Source of the DNA: Planctomycetota bacterium
Lineage (GTDB): Bacteria > Planctomycetota > Phycisphaerae > WQYP01
Assembly (NCBI GenBank): GCA_021831565.1
Contig: JAKBMM010000026.1
Span: forward strand, 1 to 39,433
Direction of reading: 5' to 3'
DNA: 39,433 nt
The notes below the pieces were generated by a model. The model was not told the DNA's origin and did no database searches. It was given only the letters and a program-made list of their open reading frames with translations. Below are positions 1 through 8,514 of the stretch, piece by piece. A program made the position numbers and the translations under genes. Position 1 is the stretch's first letter, and each line of letters begins with the position of its first letter.

Positions 1-570
1 CTGGCGGGCCAGATCGCCCACTGGTACGACCGAGTCCGTCAGACACGCGCTTTGATCACCGGCGCCAATCTGGCCTTGGTGCTGGCCATGGCCAAACGCG
101 TCCGCATGGCCGATGTTGATTTCGGCGAACTGATTTCCGAAGGCAACATGGCACTGTTGCGCGCCGTGGAGAAGTTTGACACCGCCCGCGGCTTCAAGTT
201 CAGTACCTACGCCTGCCGCGCCATTCTTAAAGCCTTCAGCCGCATCGCCGGAAAAGCCGGCCGATACCGAAATATGTTCCCCACCGAATTCGATCCCTCC
301 ATGGAGAAATCCAATGAAATGGAGTACCGCCGTCAGACCAGGAGCCGTGACGCCATAGAGGAAATCCGGTACGTCATCACTGACAACGCCGCCAATCTGA
401 CCGATGTGGAACGGCGCGTCATTGGGGCGCGTTTTGCTCTTAACCATAACCAGGACGCGGCGACAATGACTCTTGAAGAAGTCGGCCAAATGATCGGCGT
501 AACCAAGGAGCGTGTCCGGCAGATTCAAAACCAGGCTCTTGAAAAACTCCGCCGGACGCTGGAGACATAG
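1..570 (+). CDS. Sigma-70 family RNA polymerase sigma factor (5' end outside window)
   Basis: The reading frame is open from the first base, so the start lies outside the window; an internal TTG at 52 is probably not the true start. The visible 189 residues contain a sigma region 2 core (DFGELISEGNMALLRAVEKF, followed by FSTYA), which contacts core polymerase and the -10 element. They also contain a C-terminal region 4 helix-turn-helix (TLEEVGQMIGVTKERVRQIQ), which reads the -35 element. The linker between them is short, so region 3 is reduced or absent. The VTKERVRQIQ signature is typical of group 1-3 sigma factors rather than ECF factors. Missing upstream sequence prevents telling a primary from an alternative sigma factor. 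The gene ends just before an intrinsic terminator. Confidence 0.9.
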   Translation: MAGQIAHWYDRVRQTRALITGANLALVLAMAKRVRMADVDFGELISEGNMALLRAVEKFDTARGFKFSTYACRAILKAFSRIAGKAGRYRNMFPTEFDPSMEKSNEMEYRRQTRSRDAIEEIRYVITDNAANLTDVERRVIGARFALNHNQDAATMTLEEVGQMIGVTKERVRQIQNQALEKLRRTLET

Positions 571-629
571 CGCCGGCGGAATACATTTCGTGCGGTGTAA
601 CTCCGGCCGCGTGGCCGGAGGTTGTCATC

Positions 630-666
630 GGCCCAGGCGCGTTTGGTGCGGTGCCTGGGCCTTTTT
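630..666 (+). terminator. Intrinsic terminator of the sigma-factor gene
   Basis: GGCCCAGGC (630-638) pairs with GCCTGGGCC (653-661) and is followed at once by TTTTT (662-666). This is a classic rho-independent terminator in the plus direction. A second perfect hairpin, CTCCGGCC/GGCCGGAG (601-620), precedes it without a T-run. On the minus strand the 630-661 stem has no U-tract after it, so it is not an obvious terminator for the converging operon. Confidence 0.8.
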
Positions 667-678
667 ACCCGTGAACAG

Positions 679-1485
679 TTACGGCTTTTCCTCTATCACA
701 GGATTCCGCAGGACGCCGATCTTTTCAATCTGTATTTCCACGTTATCCCCGGCAACCAGCCAGCGCGGCGGCCGGCGGGCCATACCCACACCCTCCGGCG
801 TGCCGGTGAGAATCACCGTTCCCGGCAAAAGCGTGGTGGAGCCGGAAAGAAATTCAATCAATTCCGGCACCTTAAAAATCATGTCGGCGGTGTTGGATTG
901 TTGGAGAATCCGGCCATTGACACGCGTTTCAATCGCCAACGCTTGCGGATCGCCCAATTCCTCGGGCGTAACCAGCGCCGGCCCTAATGGGCAGAACGTA
1001 TCAAAACTCTTGCCACGGCACCACTGTGAGCCGCCCCACCGAACCTGCCAGTCCCGCGCGGATACATCGTTAGCGGCGGTAAATCCCAGCACATAATCCA
1101 ACGCCCGCGCGGCGCGCACATTTTTGGCGCGCTTTCCAATCACCACCGCCAATTCCGCTTCATAATCCACCTGCGAACTAGCCAAGTGGCGCGGCAACTC
1201 GATGGGATCATCCGGATTCTGCACGGAGGAGGGATTTTTTAGAAACAAAACGGGATACTCCGGCAGGGGGGCTTTGGTTTCCGCCGCGTGCCGACGATAA
1301 TTCAGACCGATACACAAGATGGCTGTGGGAACTACCGGGCAAAGGAGTTTGGCTACCGCCAATTTTCGACGGGTCGGCACAAACTTGCCGAAGATATCGC
1401 CTTCCAGGCGCAGAGCCGCCCCGTCCGGTTGCAGCGCTCCGGTTTGGATGTGGCCGGCGGAATCCTCAAAACGGATGATTTTCAT
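679..1485 (-). CDS. Fumarylacetoacetate hydrolase (FAH) family protein, acylpyruvase-like
   Basis: A 268-residue protein with the C-terminal FAH fold. The metal-binding E-x-E pair is in DYEAEL (E109, E111) and the third ligand is D140 in NDVSARD; the TGTPEGVG motif near the end is typical. The family hydrolyses C-C bonds of acylpyruvates or isomerises and decarboxylates related oxo-acids. Close relatives act as 2,4-diketo-3-deoxy-sugar-acid hydrolases in non-phosphorylative L-rhamnose and L-fucose pathways, which would fit this locus. The start at 1485 is chosen because AGGAG lies 10 bases upstream and MKIIRFED is a normal family N-terminus; longer in-frame starts overlap the next gene. It is the last gene of the minus-strand cluster. 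The substrate is not determinable from sequence. Confidence 0.88.
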   Translation of the reverse strand: MKIIRFEDSAGHIQTGALQPDGAALRLEGDIFGKFVPTRRKLAVAKLLCPVVPTAILCIGLNYRRHAAETKAPLPEYPVLFLKNPSSVQNPDDPIELPRHLASSQVDYEAELAVVIGKRAKNVRAARALDYVLGFTAANDVSARDWQVRWGGSQWCRGKSFDTFCPLGPALVTPEELGDPQALAIETRVNGRILQQSNTADMIFKVPELIEFLSGSTTLLPGTVILTGTPEGVGMARRPPRWLVAGDNVEIQIEKIGVLRNPVIEEKP

Positions 1486-1526
1486 CGGGAAAATACTCCT
1501 TGCCACCGCTATCCAATGACGGAGAG

Positions 1527-2468
1527 CTAAAATATAGCCAGCGGGTTGACCGGCGATCCTGTGCCACCTTCCACGGGCAGCGGGGCCGCCACGAAGAGAA
1601 AATCCCAGCGCCCGAGTTGTGCCGCCACCCGGCTGATTGGTTCCAGATCGCAATTGTCGATGATCGGAATGCCCATGGCCACGATGGCGACCAAGTGGAT
1701 GGGCATTTTTATTTGCGCGACGCCCGAGGGCATGACATCAGCGGCCAAATCACTGGCCAGCACGGCCACATCCCGTTCGCGCAACCAGGGCAGCGCCGAG
1801 GCGTGCAGGCCGGCCGAATTCATCTCAATCGGCCAGGAACCCTGTTCCGCACGCCGCGCCCAACGCCCCGTCCGCAGGACGATGGCATCACCCGGTTCGA
1901 CTTGCATGGAACTGAACCGCTCCCATGCCTGAAGATCTTCACGGTAGACCGGCTCGGCCCCGCTTAAATAAGACTTCCCCCGCAAGGCGGGGATATCCAC
2001 CAATATGCCGCGCGTGAAGATTCCGTTTTTCAGCGCCGTCACCGCCAACCGTTTGGCTCCGTCCGACGTGACCTCCCGGGCAGAAAAACCATTGTACATA
2101 CGTCCCTTGTGGAAAACGTGGCACAGAGCATCCAAGTGGGTCACGGTGTATCCATGATAGGCGACGCCGTACCAGTCTGTGGCGGCGGTGGCATTCTTGC
2201 CGGCGCCCGTTTGGATCATCTTATGCTCAAAAGGCGCGGAATTGTCCGTCGCCTGCCGGCTGGTATTGCGCGCCAGGGAAAGGCCAATTCCTTCGCGCAC
2301 CAGAGAGGCGGCGCCGGCCCGCTTGGCGTTCGTGATCAGATTGGGAGCACCCAGCTCGTCGGATTTTCCCCAGCGTTTCCAGTTGGAAAGCACCCTGAAC
2401 ATTTTCTCCACGGCGGTTCTGGAGATGGGGCGCCGGGCGGGCATAGCCGGCGGAGATCTTTCGGGCAT
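1527..2468 (-). CDS. Cyclase / kynurenine-formamidase-like metal-dependent hydrolase
   Basis: A 313-residue member of the cyclase family (PF04199 type). The metal-binding motif is seen as THLDALCH (H111, D113, H117), corresponding to the family pattern H-x-D-x-x-x-H. A late G-A-P-L-P-V-type segment (FVAAPLPVEGGTGSPV) is also typical. Family members hydrolyse amides or lactones or cyclise polyketides. In a sugar-acid pathway a lactonase-like role is conceivable but unproven. ATG 2468 is preferred over TTG 2474 because GGAG sits 7 bases upstream of it and almost touches the TTG. The FAH gene follows after about 40 bases, so the two are probably cotranscribed. Confidence 0.85.
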   Translation of the reverse strand: MPERSPPAMPARRPISRTAVEKMFRVLSNWKRWGKSDELGAPNLITNAKRAGAASLVREGIGLSLARNTSRQATDNSAPFEHKMIQTGAGKNATAATDWYGVAYHGYTVTHLDALCHVFHKGRMYNGFSAREVTSDGAKRLAVTALKNGIFTRGILVDIPALRGKSYLSGAEPVYREDLQAWERFSSMQVEPGDAIVLRTGRWARRAEQGSWPIEMNSAGLHASALPWLRERDVAVLASDLAADVMPSGVAQIKMPIHLVAIVAMGIPIIDNCDLEPISRVAAQLGRWDFLFVAAPLPVEGGTGSPVNPLAIF

Positions 2469-2545
2469 AACCAAGCTCCATTATGATGAATATCAATATA
2501 TATGTTATTATACCAGATTACTTTTCGGCACGGAATCGCCGCTGC

Positions 2546-3655
2546 TCAATGCGTGAACATCGCGTTTCCTTTGCCCAAAATGGCCATGGCCAGAACAAGA
2601 ACACCCAAGCCGGTAAAAAGCGCCCGGCGTGCGCCCGGCGGGGCCGCTTTCCATTCGCCGGTTAAAAAACCCAAGACGTTGGCCACAATTAAAGATGAGG
2701 CAATATCCACGGCCCATCCTACGGATGTTCCGAGTTGTCCGAGGCAATAAGCGCCCATTCCATAAGGAATCATGGCGAGAAACCATAATACCCCCATAAC
2801 CAAGGCGAGTCCCCAGTCATGCCAAGCGCCCGGCCCCACATTTTTTCTCCAACTCTTCCTGTTCACCTGCAATCCGCCAAACCAAAGCAGCGTCGCCGCG
2901 AAACCACCCCAGTACACGGGGAACCAACTGCCCAGGCTGGAAATGATCGGCTGGCCGCCGAGCTTTTGAGCCGCGGCGGCGATCTGTGAAGTAAAGGTGA
3001 ATCCCAGGTTTGCGCACGCGCTTAGAACACCGGAGATCACGCAAAGCGTCAGTCCAAGACGAAAGTTTTTCGAAGACGCCGGCGGGCCTGTTTCCCCTAG
3101 CGCGGCCGCGGGGAGCGAATCCGGCCTTATCGAGGCGTCATTGCGGTCGGGTTGTCGCCGCGCGCCATTGGAACGGGATTCGCCGTGTTCCCGCAAAAAT
3201 CCGGCCCGGCCACAGATCGCCACGCCCACAATGCAGGCGGCAATCCCGCCCACGATCACCAACCCGCCCGCCGTGTGCAATTCCCAGGGAGAGCGAACCA
3301 AGATCGGAAGCATGGAACCCACGGCGGTATTGATCCCCATGATTACCGCATACCCCAGTGAAAGGCCAGCCAAATTTACCCCGTATCCAAAAGTGACGGC
3401 GCCTATACCCCAAGCGAAGCCAAAGCCCAGTCCCACCCATAGCACCTTGGGGGGAGTCCGCATCATGGCTTCATGCCAGGAGGGCAGAAACAGCGATCCG
3501 ACCACAAGAGGAAGAAGGATCATCGTGACCGCTCCGGCGATCACGTAAAGATTTTCCAGCTCAAAGCGACGCCGCAGTTTGATCGGAACGGCAAAGGCGC
3601 CGCCACATACCGCCGCGAAAAAAATCAACAAGAAGCCGGTTAACAAAGAGTTCAT
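2546..3655 (-). CDS. RhaT-family L-rhamnose/proton symporter-like permease
   Basis: A 369-residue, highly hydrophobic protein with about ten predicted membrane segments in two halves, split by a polar loop near residues 155-200 (GESRSNGARRQ and following). The overall layout and segments such as GVLSACANLGF and GEWK match the RhaT drug/metabolite-superfamily permeases (E. coli RhaT has about 344 residues). Characterised RhaT imports L-rhamnose with a proton. Homologues in Planctomycetota and Bacteroidota lie in varied sugar loci, so the solute here may differ. The start has AAGGAA about 8 bases upstream. It is the only transporter in the cluster and is encoded 18 bases after the Ldh2-type dehydrogenase. 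Confidence 0.85.
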   Translation of the reverse strand: MNSLLTGFLLIFFAAVCGGAFAVPIKLRRRFELENLYVIAGAVTMILLPLVVGSLFLPSWHEAMMRTPPKVLWVGLGFGFAWGIGAVTFGYGVNLAGLSLGYAVIMGINTAVGSMLPILVRSPWELHTAGGLVIVGGIAACIVGVAICGRAGFLREHGESRSNGARRQPDRNDASIRPDSLPAAALGETGPPASSKNFRLGLTLCVISGVLSACANLGFTFTSQIAAAAQKLGGQPIISSLGSWFPVYWGGFAATLLWFGGLQVNRKSWRKNVGPGAWHDWGLALVMGVLWFLAMIPYGMGAYCLGQLGTSVGWAVDIASSLIVANVLGFLTGEWKAAPPGARRALFTGLGVLVLAMAILGKGNAMFTH

Positions 3656-3673
3656 GATGCGGTTCCTTTCTTC

Positions 3674-4738
3674 TTATTTTTCAGACGCCTCTGGCGGAAC
3701 CGGGATGGGTCCACAGCCCAAGTCCCGCGCGGTCTGAACCACCTGCCGCCAGGTGGCGTCGTCAATCGGAATGCCATTGGCTTGTCGTTCCCGACGGATA
3801 TTCCGCTCAAGTTCTCCGGGCAACAGCACGGGGTTTTCCGGATCAACCGGACGGGACGACTTGACGTAGGTCGCCAGTTGTTGCAGCAACTCGTTATAGA
3901 GGCCGCGCTGCACGAAGGCCGCCGGATCCAGGGTGATAAACGCCAATCCATTGCCGGCGCGTTCGCTGGTGGAGTCTTCCCCGGCGAGTGTGGTAGCCAT
4001 GATTTCCACCAACAACCCCAGAGCGTAACCCCGGTAGCCCATCCTGCCGCCGAACGGCAGAATGGCTCCCGGAGGCGGCCCATAGAAATTGTCCGGTGAT
4101 GTGCTGGGACGCCCATCGGCATCCACGATCCAGCCATCCTCCAACGGAAGGTTTCGGGATTTGTACAGACGGATTTTTCCCTCCGGGACCTGGGAGGTGG
4201 AAAAGTCGGATACAATCGGCGGCTGTTGGCCGTTCGGGACGGCGAACGCAACCGGATTGGTCGCCAACCGCCCCTGCTTGCCACCCCATGGGACCACGAA
4301 ATGGCCATGCCGCGGTGAACTACAAAATCCCAATGCGATCATACCCTGCATAGCCGCCCACTCCACGTAGGCGCCCAGGCGACCGGCATGATTGCAGCAG
4401 CGCGTCACGACCATCCCCAGCGAGTGCGCCTTGGCCTTGGCCAGAGCGGTTTGGATCGCGCGAAGGCCACCGACCATACCAAAGTTCCACCCGCAGGCGA
4501 CCACAGCGGTGTTGGCCGTTTCCCGCACCAGCTCCACGGGTGCGCCGGGACGTATCGTGCCATCGCGCACCGCCTGGACATATTGTGGTATACGCATGAT
4601 TCCGTGAGAATCGACGCCGCGCAGATTATTTTCCACCAGATGATCGCTCACGATTCGGGCGTCCCCCGGCGGAGTTCCGCAGGCCGCCAATACCTGCTGC
4701 GTCCACGAGCACAATACTTGTGAATTAAATGTCGGCAT
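3674..4738 (-). CDS. Malate/L-lactate/ureidoglycolate dehydrogenase (Ldh2) family oxidoreductase
   Basis: A 354-residue protein with the Ldh2 fold (PF02615). The family signature DSHG is at residues 43-46, with a candidate catalytic His at 45. There is an N-H-x-G segment (CCNHAGRLGAY) and a Pro/Gly-rich nucleotide-binding region (ATNPVAFAVP). These NAD(P)H enzymes interconvert 2-hydroxy and 2-oxo acids; members include 2,3-diketo-L-gulonate reductase and sugar-acid dehydrogenases, so oxidation or reduction of a sugar acid is the likely role here. The start is supported by AAGGAG 10 bases upstream (4749-4754). The gene lies 29 bases downstream of the SDR gene. Confidence 0.88.
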   Translation of the reverse strand: MPTFNSQVLCSWTQQVLAACGTPPGDARIVSDHLVENNLRGVDSHGIMRIPQYVQAVRDGTIRPGAPVELVRETANTAVVACGWNFGMVGGLRAIQTALAKAKAHSLGMVVTRCCNHAGRLGAYVEWAAMQGMIALGFCSSPRHGHFVVPWGGKQGRLATNPVAFAVPNGQQPPIVSDFSTSQVPEGKIRLYKSRNLPLEDGWIVDADGRPSTSPDNFYGPPPGAILPFGGRMGYRGYALGLLVEIMATTLAGEDSTSERAGNGLAFITLDPAAFVQRGLYNELLQQLATYVKSSRPVDPENPVLLPGELERNIRRERQANGIPIDDATWRQVVQTARDLGCGPIPVPPEASEK

Positions 4739-4767
4739 GTCTTAATAACTCCTTGGGGAATAGCTTC

Positions 4768-5574
4768 TTACTTCTCCAAGCCCGATTGGTTCAGCGCCAG
4801 AATTTCCTCATCTTCGATCATTTTCAGCGGTCGCAGCGCCAATCCGCCGTCCACGAGCAGATCCGCTCCGGTGATATAAGAACTCAGGTGATTGGAAAGA
4901 AGGAAGGCGGCGGCAGGGCCGCACTCCAGGGGCGAGCCCGGACGTCGGAGCGGAATTTCACTTAGCTGCAGCGCCTGCCGCCGGGCGGACATGCCGGCGG
5001 TGAGGCGAGTGGAGAAATATCCCGGCGTGATCATGTTGACCCGAATTCCGAAGGGAGCCATTTCCACAGCCAGTGTTTCCATGTACATTTTAAGCCCCAT
5101 CTTGGAGATGCGATAGACCGCCTCCCCATAAGCCGGGCATATCCGCACCGTCGAGCCGATGATTAAAATACTCCCCGCCCGCCGCGGGAGCATGTGTCGG
5201 CTGATCTCCCGGCAGGCCCAGACGCATGCGCCCAGATTGATATCCATGACTTCGTGAAAAGCCGGCGCGGTCACTCGCGTTACCGGTTCGTGGCGGGCGA
5301 TGGCGGCGTTATTGACATACAGATCAAGCCCATCCCAGCGACGTATAGCCCGTTTAACCGTCTCCACCACCGCCGCCTCGGTGCGCAAATCAACCTGGAT
5401 TAATTCGACTTCGGCTCCCATCTCGCCCAGTTCCGCCAAGGCTTGCGGATAATCATCCCGGCTGGCGATGATTAATCGCACCCCCTCCCGCGCGAGTGTT
5501 TTAGCGATACCAAGACCGATGCCACTATTTCCACCAGTAATCAGGCAGCGTTGGCCATGCAGTTGTGTGTCCAT
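4768..5574 (-). CDS. Classical short-chain dehydrogenase/reductase (SDR)
   Basis: A 268-residue Rossmann-fold enzyme. The NAD(P)-binding motif TGGNSGIG is at residues 13-20, NNA at 88-90, and the catalytic Ser141, Tyr154 and Lys158 (YRISK) are all present. The C-terminal half has the usual PGYFSTR and a late DLLVDGG stretch. Relatives oxidise sugars at C1 or sugar acids, or reduce keto-sugars (gluconate 5-dehydrogenase and L-fucose dehydrogenase types). The start at 5574 is chosen because MDTQLHGQ begins just before the first beta strand; the open frame extends 13 residues further without homology support. The gene sits within the sugar-catabolic cluster. Confidence 0.88.
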   Translation of the reverse strand: MDTQLHGQRCLITGGNSGIGLGIAKTLAREGVRLIIASRDDYPQALAELGEMGAEVELIQVDLRTEAAVVETVKRAIRRWDGLDLYVNNAAIARHEPVTRVTAPAFHEVMDINLGACVWACREISRHMLPRRAGSILIIGSTVRICPAYGEAVYRISKMGLKMYMETLAVEMAPFGIRVNMITPGYFSTRLTAGMSARRQALQLSEIPLRRPGSPLECGPAAAFLLSNHLSSYITGADLLVDGGLALRPLKMIEDEEILALNQSGLEK

Positions 5575-5644
5575 AACGAAGTTCCCTTTTGCAAACCGCA
5601 TTCCTGCAGCCATTCATCCGACCATTCGTACCGAGAACCTATTC

Positions 5645-6466
5645 TCAATCCTGCAGACCCAGGAATTCGACCGCGGCGCGGAGAGCAGGAAGACTCCGCT
5701 TGGCCGCTTCTATGGGGGTGGGATGGCCGTACAGGTCGAGGGTGATTTTTCCATCGTAGCCGGTCTCGCGCAGTGCTTGTAAAACCGCCTTCGTGTCCAT
5801 CTTTCCGTCGCCGGGCGCAAAATGCAGCTCGGAACTTTTCTGATCGGAATCAGAAAAGTGAACATGTCGGATGCGCCGCGCGAGTTGTCGAACCACCTGG
5901 ACATAATCATGCGGGCGCCCCACCCCATAATGGCAAAAGTCATAGGTAACGCCGAAATACGCACTGTCCAACTGGTCATAGAGCCGCGAGAGCAACCGCA
6001 CGCTCATTCCCACAGTGAAAGGATGAGGTTCCACGAGAAAACGAACCTGCCGGGGTTCCGCATAGGCCAATGCGGCCCGAAATAGAGTGAGCAGCCGCGG
6101 CAGCAGTTGCCTGATCCAATACTCCTCGGTGGTACCCTCCGGAGCCCGCCCTTCCCAGACCAGCACGTCTTTAACTCCCAGCGAGAGCGCGTAATCAACA
6201 TCTTGGCACAGACCCTCCACCGTGGCCGCAAGCTGCGCCTCATCGCCAAACGGCTGGAAATAAGATTCCCCCACCACGTTGAGTCCACCCATTCGAATTC
6301 CCAGATCGCCCGCCTGTTTGACAAAACTCGCCCGCAACTCCGGCGTCCGGCACCGCCGCAAGTGGGGCTTGTTCATTTCCACGCCGACAAAACCAGTCTC
6401 CCTCAATATTCCCAGCAGGGATTCCAAAGAGTAGTCTTCAAAGGTGATGGAACTGGCCCACATCAT
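5645..6466 (-). CDS. Sugar phosphate isomerase/epimerase-like TIM barrel
   Basis: A 273-residue protein of the xylose-isomerase-like TIM-barrel superfamily (PF01261). Likely metal ligands are E146 (LVEPHP), D176 (TYDFCH) and H203 (HVHFSDS), followed by the family hallmark HFAPGDGKMD. The usual fourth acidic ligand is D244 (ITLDLYG) rather than the more common Glu. Members include hydroxypyruvate isomerase, 3-epimerases of keto-sugars and inosose dehydratase, so the exact reaction is open. GGAG lies 4 bases before ATG 6466 and 7 bases before a second ATG at 6463, so either may be used. Confidence 0.82.
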   Translation of the reverse strand: MMWASSITFEDYSLESLLGILRETGFVGVEMNKPHLRRCRTPELRASFVKQAGDLGIRMGGLNVVGESYFQPFGDEAQLAATVEGLCQDVDYALSLGVKDVLVWEGRAPEGTTEEYWIRQLLPRLLTLFRAALAYAEPRQVRFLVEPHPFTVGMSVRLLSRLYDQLDSAYFGVTYDFCHYGVGRPHDYVQVVRQLARRIRHVHFSDSDQKSSELHFAPGDGKMDTKAVLQALRETGYDGKITLDLYGHPTPIEAAKRSLPALRAAVEFLGLQD

Positions 6467-6524
6467 TAATTCTCCAATATTCCGGTTTTTTCCGAAGTAA
6501 CCGCCAGACCGGCGCGGCGGGTCT

Positions 6525-6542
6525 TCCCGCCGGAAGTCGCCG
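6525..6542. other. Intercistronic hairpin
   Basis: CGGCGGG (6525-6531), a TCTT loop and CCCGCCG (6536-6542) form a perfect 7-bp stem two bases after the BKACE stop codon, in the 78-base gap before the isomerase gene. No T-run follows on either strand. It looks more like an mRNA-stabilising or processing stem than a terminator. Confidence 0.45.
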
Positions 6543-6544
6543 TT

Positions 6545-7420
6545 CTACCGTGCCGGCAACCCCGTTATCGCCCGCGCTTCCTGTGGGGAAGCTATTTCCC
6601 GGCCCAATTCACGGGCGATTCGCACGATCTTTTCCACCAATTCGGCGTTGCTGCGGGCAAGAGTGCCACGCAGATCGAGATACGGGTTATCTTCCATGCC
6701 CACACGCACGTGACCTCCCAAGAGTATTGCCTGCGTGAGCATCCGCCAATGCGTCCGGGGGTCCATGACACTGACGCTGTAATTAAAGTGGGCGGGCCGA
6801 TGCTGGTCCATGTAAAGCAGCGCCGAAACCGTCGGGGGAGTCCAGCAACCGCCCGGCCAAGCCAAGAAAAAGGTCGTCCAAACAGGCGTATCGAGCAAGC
6901 CCTTTTCGATCAGGCGCTGCGCGTTCCAAACGGCCCCATAGTGAAAGGATTCGACCTCGGGCTTGACACCGTGCCGGCGTGCGTGCACGCAGTAGCCTTC
7001 CAACTCCTCGCGGGAGTGAATGCCATAGAGTTCCACGGGCGGATAGGCGGGATCGGGTTGGAAACACTCATCATGCGCGTTGAAACAAATGGACATCATA
7101 TCCGGCTGCTGTTTCATCAGCTCGATCCGCTGCGGATAACGGCCATTGGCGATTCCGTACTGAATCACCGGCCGGCGGACGGCGGTAATGGAGTTCTTGA
7201 GCCGTTCCCAGCCCGGCAGGTCGAGATCGGAGAGTTTCGTACCGTCAGCCTGGATTTTCTCATCGACGGTGTAGGGACCATGCAGATGGCAGATGGCGGC
7301 GCCCGCATCCACGGAGCGCACATATTCCTGGGCTATAGCCTCCCGGGATTTAGGGTTGAAAGGATTCCGGGGATACGACATGGTGGAATCACAGGTAACG
7401 GTGATAATTAATTTGTCCAT
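6545..7420 (-). CDS. BKACE family (DUF849) beta-keto acid cleavage enzyme
   Basis: A 291-residue protein with the BKACE TIM-barrel features. ITVTCDSTMS lies at the N-terminus, the metal ligands H45-L-H47 are in ICHLHGPY, a KPEVESF segment carries E155/E157, and HVRVGMEDN carries E243. Characterised members (3-keto-5-aminohexanoate cleavage enzyme and others) transfer acetyl-CoA onto a beta-keto acid and release acetoacetate plus a new CoA ester. Start 7420 is chosen because GGAG lies 8 bases upstream and MDKLIITVT is the canonical N-terminus; the long upstream extension overlaps the alcohol dehydrogenase gene and is not coding. A BKACE inside a sugar locus is unusual and suggests that a beta-keto acid intermediate is formed. 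Confidence 0.88.
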   Translation of the reverse strand: MDKLIITVTCDSTMSYPRNPFNPKSREAIAQEYVRSVDAGAAICHLHGPYTVDEKIQADGTKLSDLDLPGWERLKNSITAVRRPVIQYGIANGRYPQRIELMKQQPDMMSICFNAHDECFQPDPAYPPVELYGIHSREELEGYCVHARRHGVKPEVESFHYGAVWNAQRLIEKGLLDTPVWTTFFLAWPGGCWTPPTVSALLYMDQHRPAHFNYSVSVMDPRTHWRMLTQAILLGGHVRVGMEDNPYLDLRGTLARSNAELVEKIVRIARELGREIASPQEARAITGLPAR

Positions 7421-7491
7421 ATCAATGTCTCCAGAGTAAAAGGTCATCGTTGGGGCGCCCGGCGGTATATCAAAAAATCCGGACGCCTGGT

Positions 7492-8514
7492 TCAATCGTC
7501 GCGCACCACAACAACGACGCGCCCCAGGGGATCGGATCGCACCAGACCCAAGGCGGCATTTATGTCCTCCAGCGGAAAACGCGCGGCGATCGGCGGCCGA
7601 ACCGCGCCGCATTGGACCAACCGAATCGCCTCCACGAAGTCTTGCCGAGCACCGTTCCGCGAGCCGATGATTTCCAGTTCGCGCTGCGCGATTTCCGTAG
7701 ACGTAATGGCCGGGGGTTGTCCGCTTTCCCCGATGACGACTACGCGCCCGCCATTGCGGACCCAACGGCAGGCGGCGGCCAGCGACGGCGTCGATCCCAC
7801 GCAATCGAATACGGCCGCGACACCATCCGAATCGGCAAGATCGTGAATTGCGGCATCGACCTGTTCCACGGCAAACGGATACGTCCAGGTCGCGCCGAAA
7901 TGGCGCGCCAGTCCCAGCTTTGCCTGGACCCGATCAATCGCAACCACCCGGACACCGGCATTTACCAGAACCTGAATCAGGGATAATCCCACGCCGCCGG
8001 CGCCCAATACAATAGCGCTCTGGCCGGCGTACAATCCCGCCCGCCGCGCGGCATGCACGGCCGTTACCACCGCATCAGCGATCAAGCCGCCGATATCGAA
8101 GGGTACGTTGTCGGGAAGGCGAAACAAATTTCCGGCCGGCGCTTTAAAGTACTCCGCAAAGCCGCCGTGGCACATCACCCCTAAAATGCCGCCCAAATGA
8201 AGACATTGTTGGTGTCGCCCGACCCGGCAATAGTAACAGTCATGGCAATTGAAAAAGAGATACGGAACGACACGGGTACCCGGGGTAAGATTCCGCACCG
8301 CCCGGCCGACACGCACGACCACGCCAGCCGGCTCGTGACCTAAAATATGCGGCAGCTTCGGAACATAGGCCGCCCCCGCGAGGATGTGCAGGTCCGTGCC
8401 GCAGATTCCGCTGGTGCGGGTCTCCACGAGCACCTCATCATCGGCGATTACCGGCAGAGGCATATCGCAGACTCGCAAGGGCTGGTTGATGTCCAACATG
8501 ACAGCGGCTTTCAT
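7492..8514 (-). CDS. Zinc-dependent medium-chain alcohol dehydrogenase
   Basis: A 340-residue MDR enzyme. Catalytic zinc ligands are C38 (SGICGTD) and H60-E61 (LGHEPAG). The structural zinc is held by C90, C93, C96 and C104. The NAD-binding turn is VLGAGGVGLS. It resembles threonine, sorbitol or galactitol dehydrogenases and probably oxidises a secondary hydroxyl of a sugar or sugar acid to a ketone. Such a step could produce the beta-keto acid for the BKACE enzyme encoded 71 bases downstream. Its ATG overlaps the TGA of the upstream GH116 gene as ATGA, a sign of translational coupling. The product is cytoplasmic, with no signal peptide. Confidence 0.9.
   Translation of the reverse strand: MKAAVMLDINQPLRVCDMPLPVIADDEVLVETRTSGICGTDLHILAGAAYVPKLPHILGHEPAGVVVRVGRAVRNLTPGTRVVPYLFFNCHDCYYCRVGRHQQCLHLGGILGVMCHGGFAEYFKAPAGNLFRLPDNVPFDIGGLIADAVVTAVHAARRAGLYAGQSAIVLGAGGVGLSLIQVLVNAGVRVVAIDRVQAKLGLARHFGATWTYPFAVEQVDAAIHDLADSDGVAAVFDCVGSTPSLAAACRWVRNGGRVVVIGESGQPPAITSTEIAQRELEIIGSRNGARQDFVEAIRLVQCGAVRPPIAARFPLEDINAALGLVRSDPLGRVVVVVRDD

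Noticed and set aside
630-661. The sigma-gene hairpin as a bidirectional terminator for the catabolic operon
   Set aside because: On the minus strand no U-tract follows the stem, so intrinsic termination in that direction is not supported.
1486-1653. N-terminal extension of the FAH frame
   Set aside because: Overlaps the cyclase gene; the AGGAG-preceded ATG at 1485 gives the family-like start.
7421-7804. N-terminal extension of the BKACE frame
   Set aside because: It lies antisense-frame within the alcohol dehydrogenase gene, is Arg/Gly-rich, and the proper start with GGAG is at 7420.
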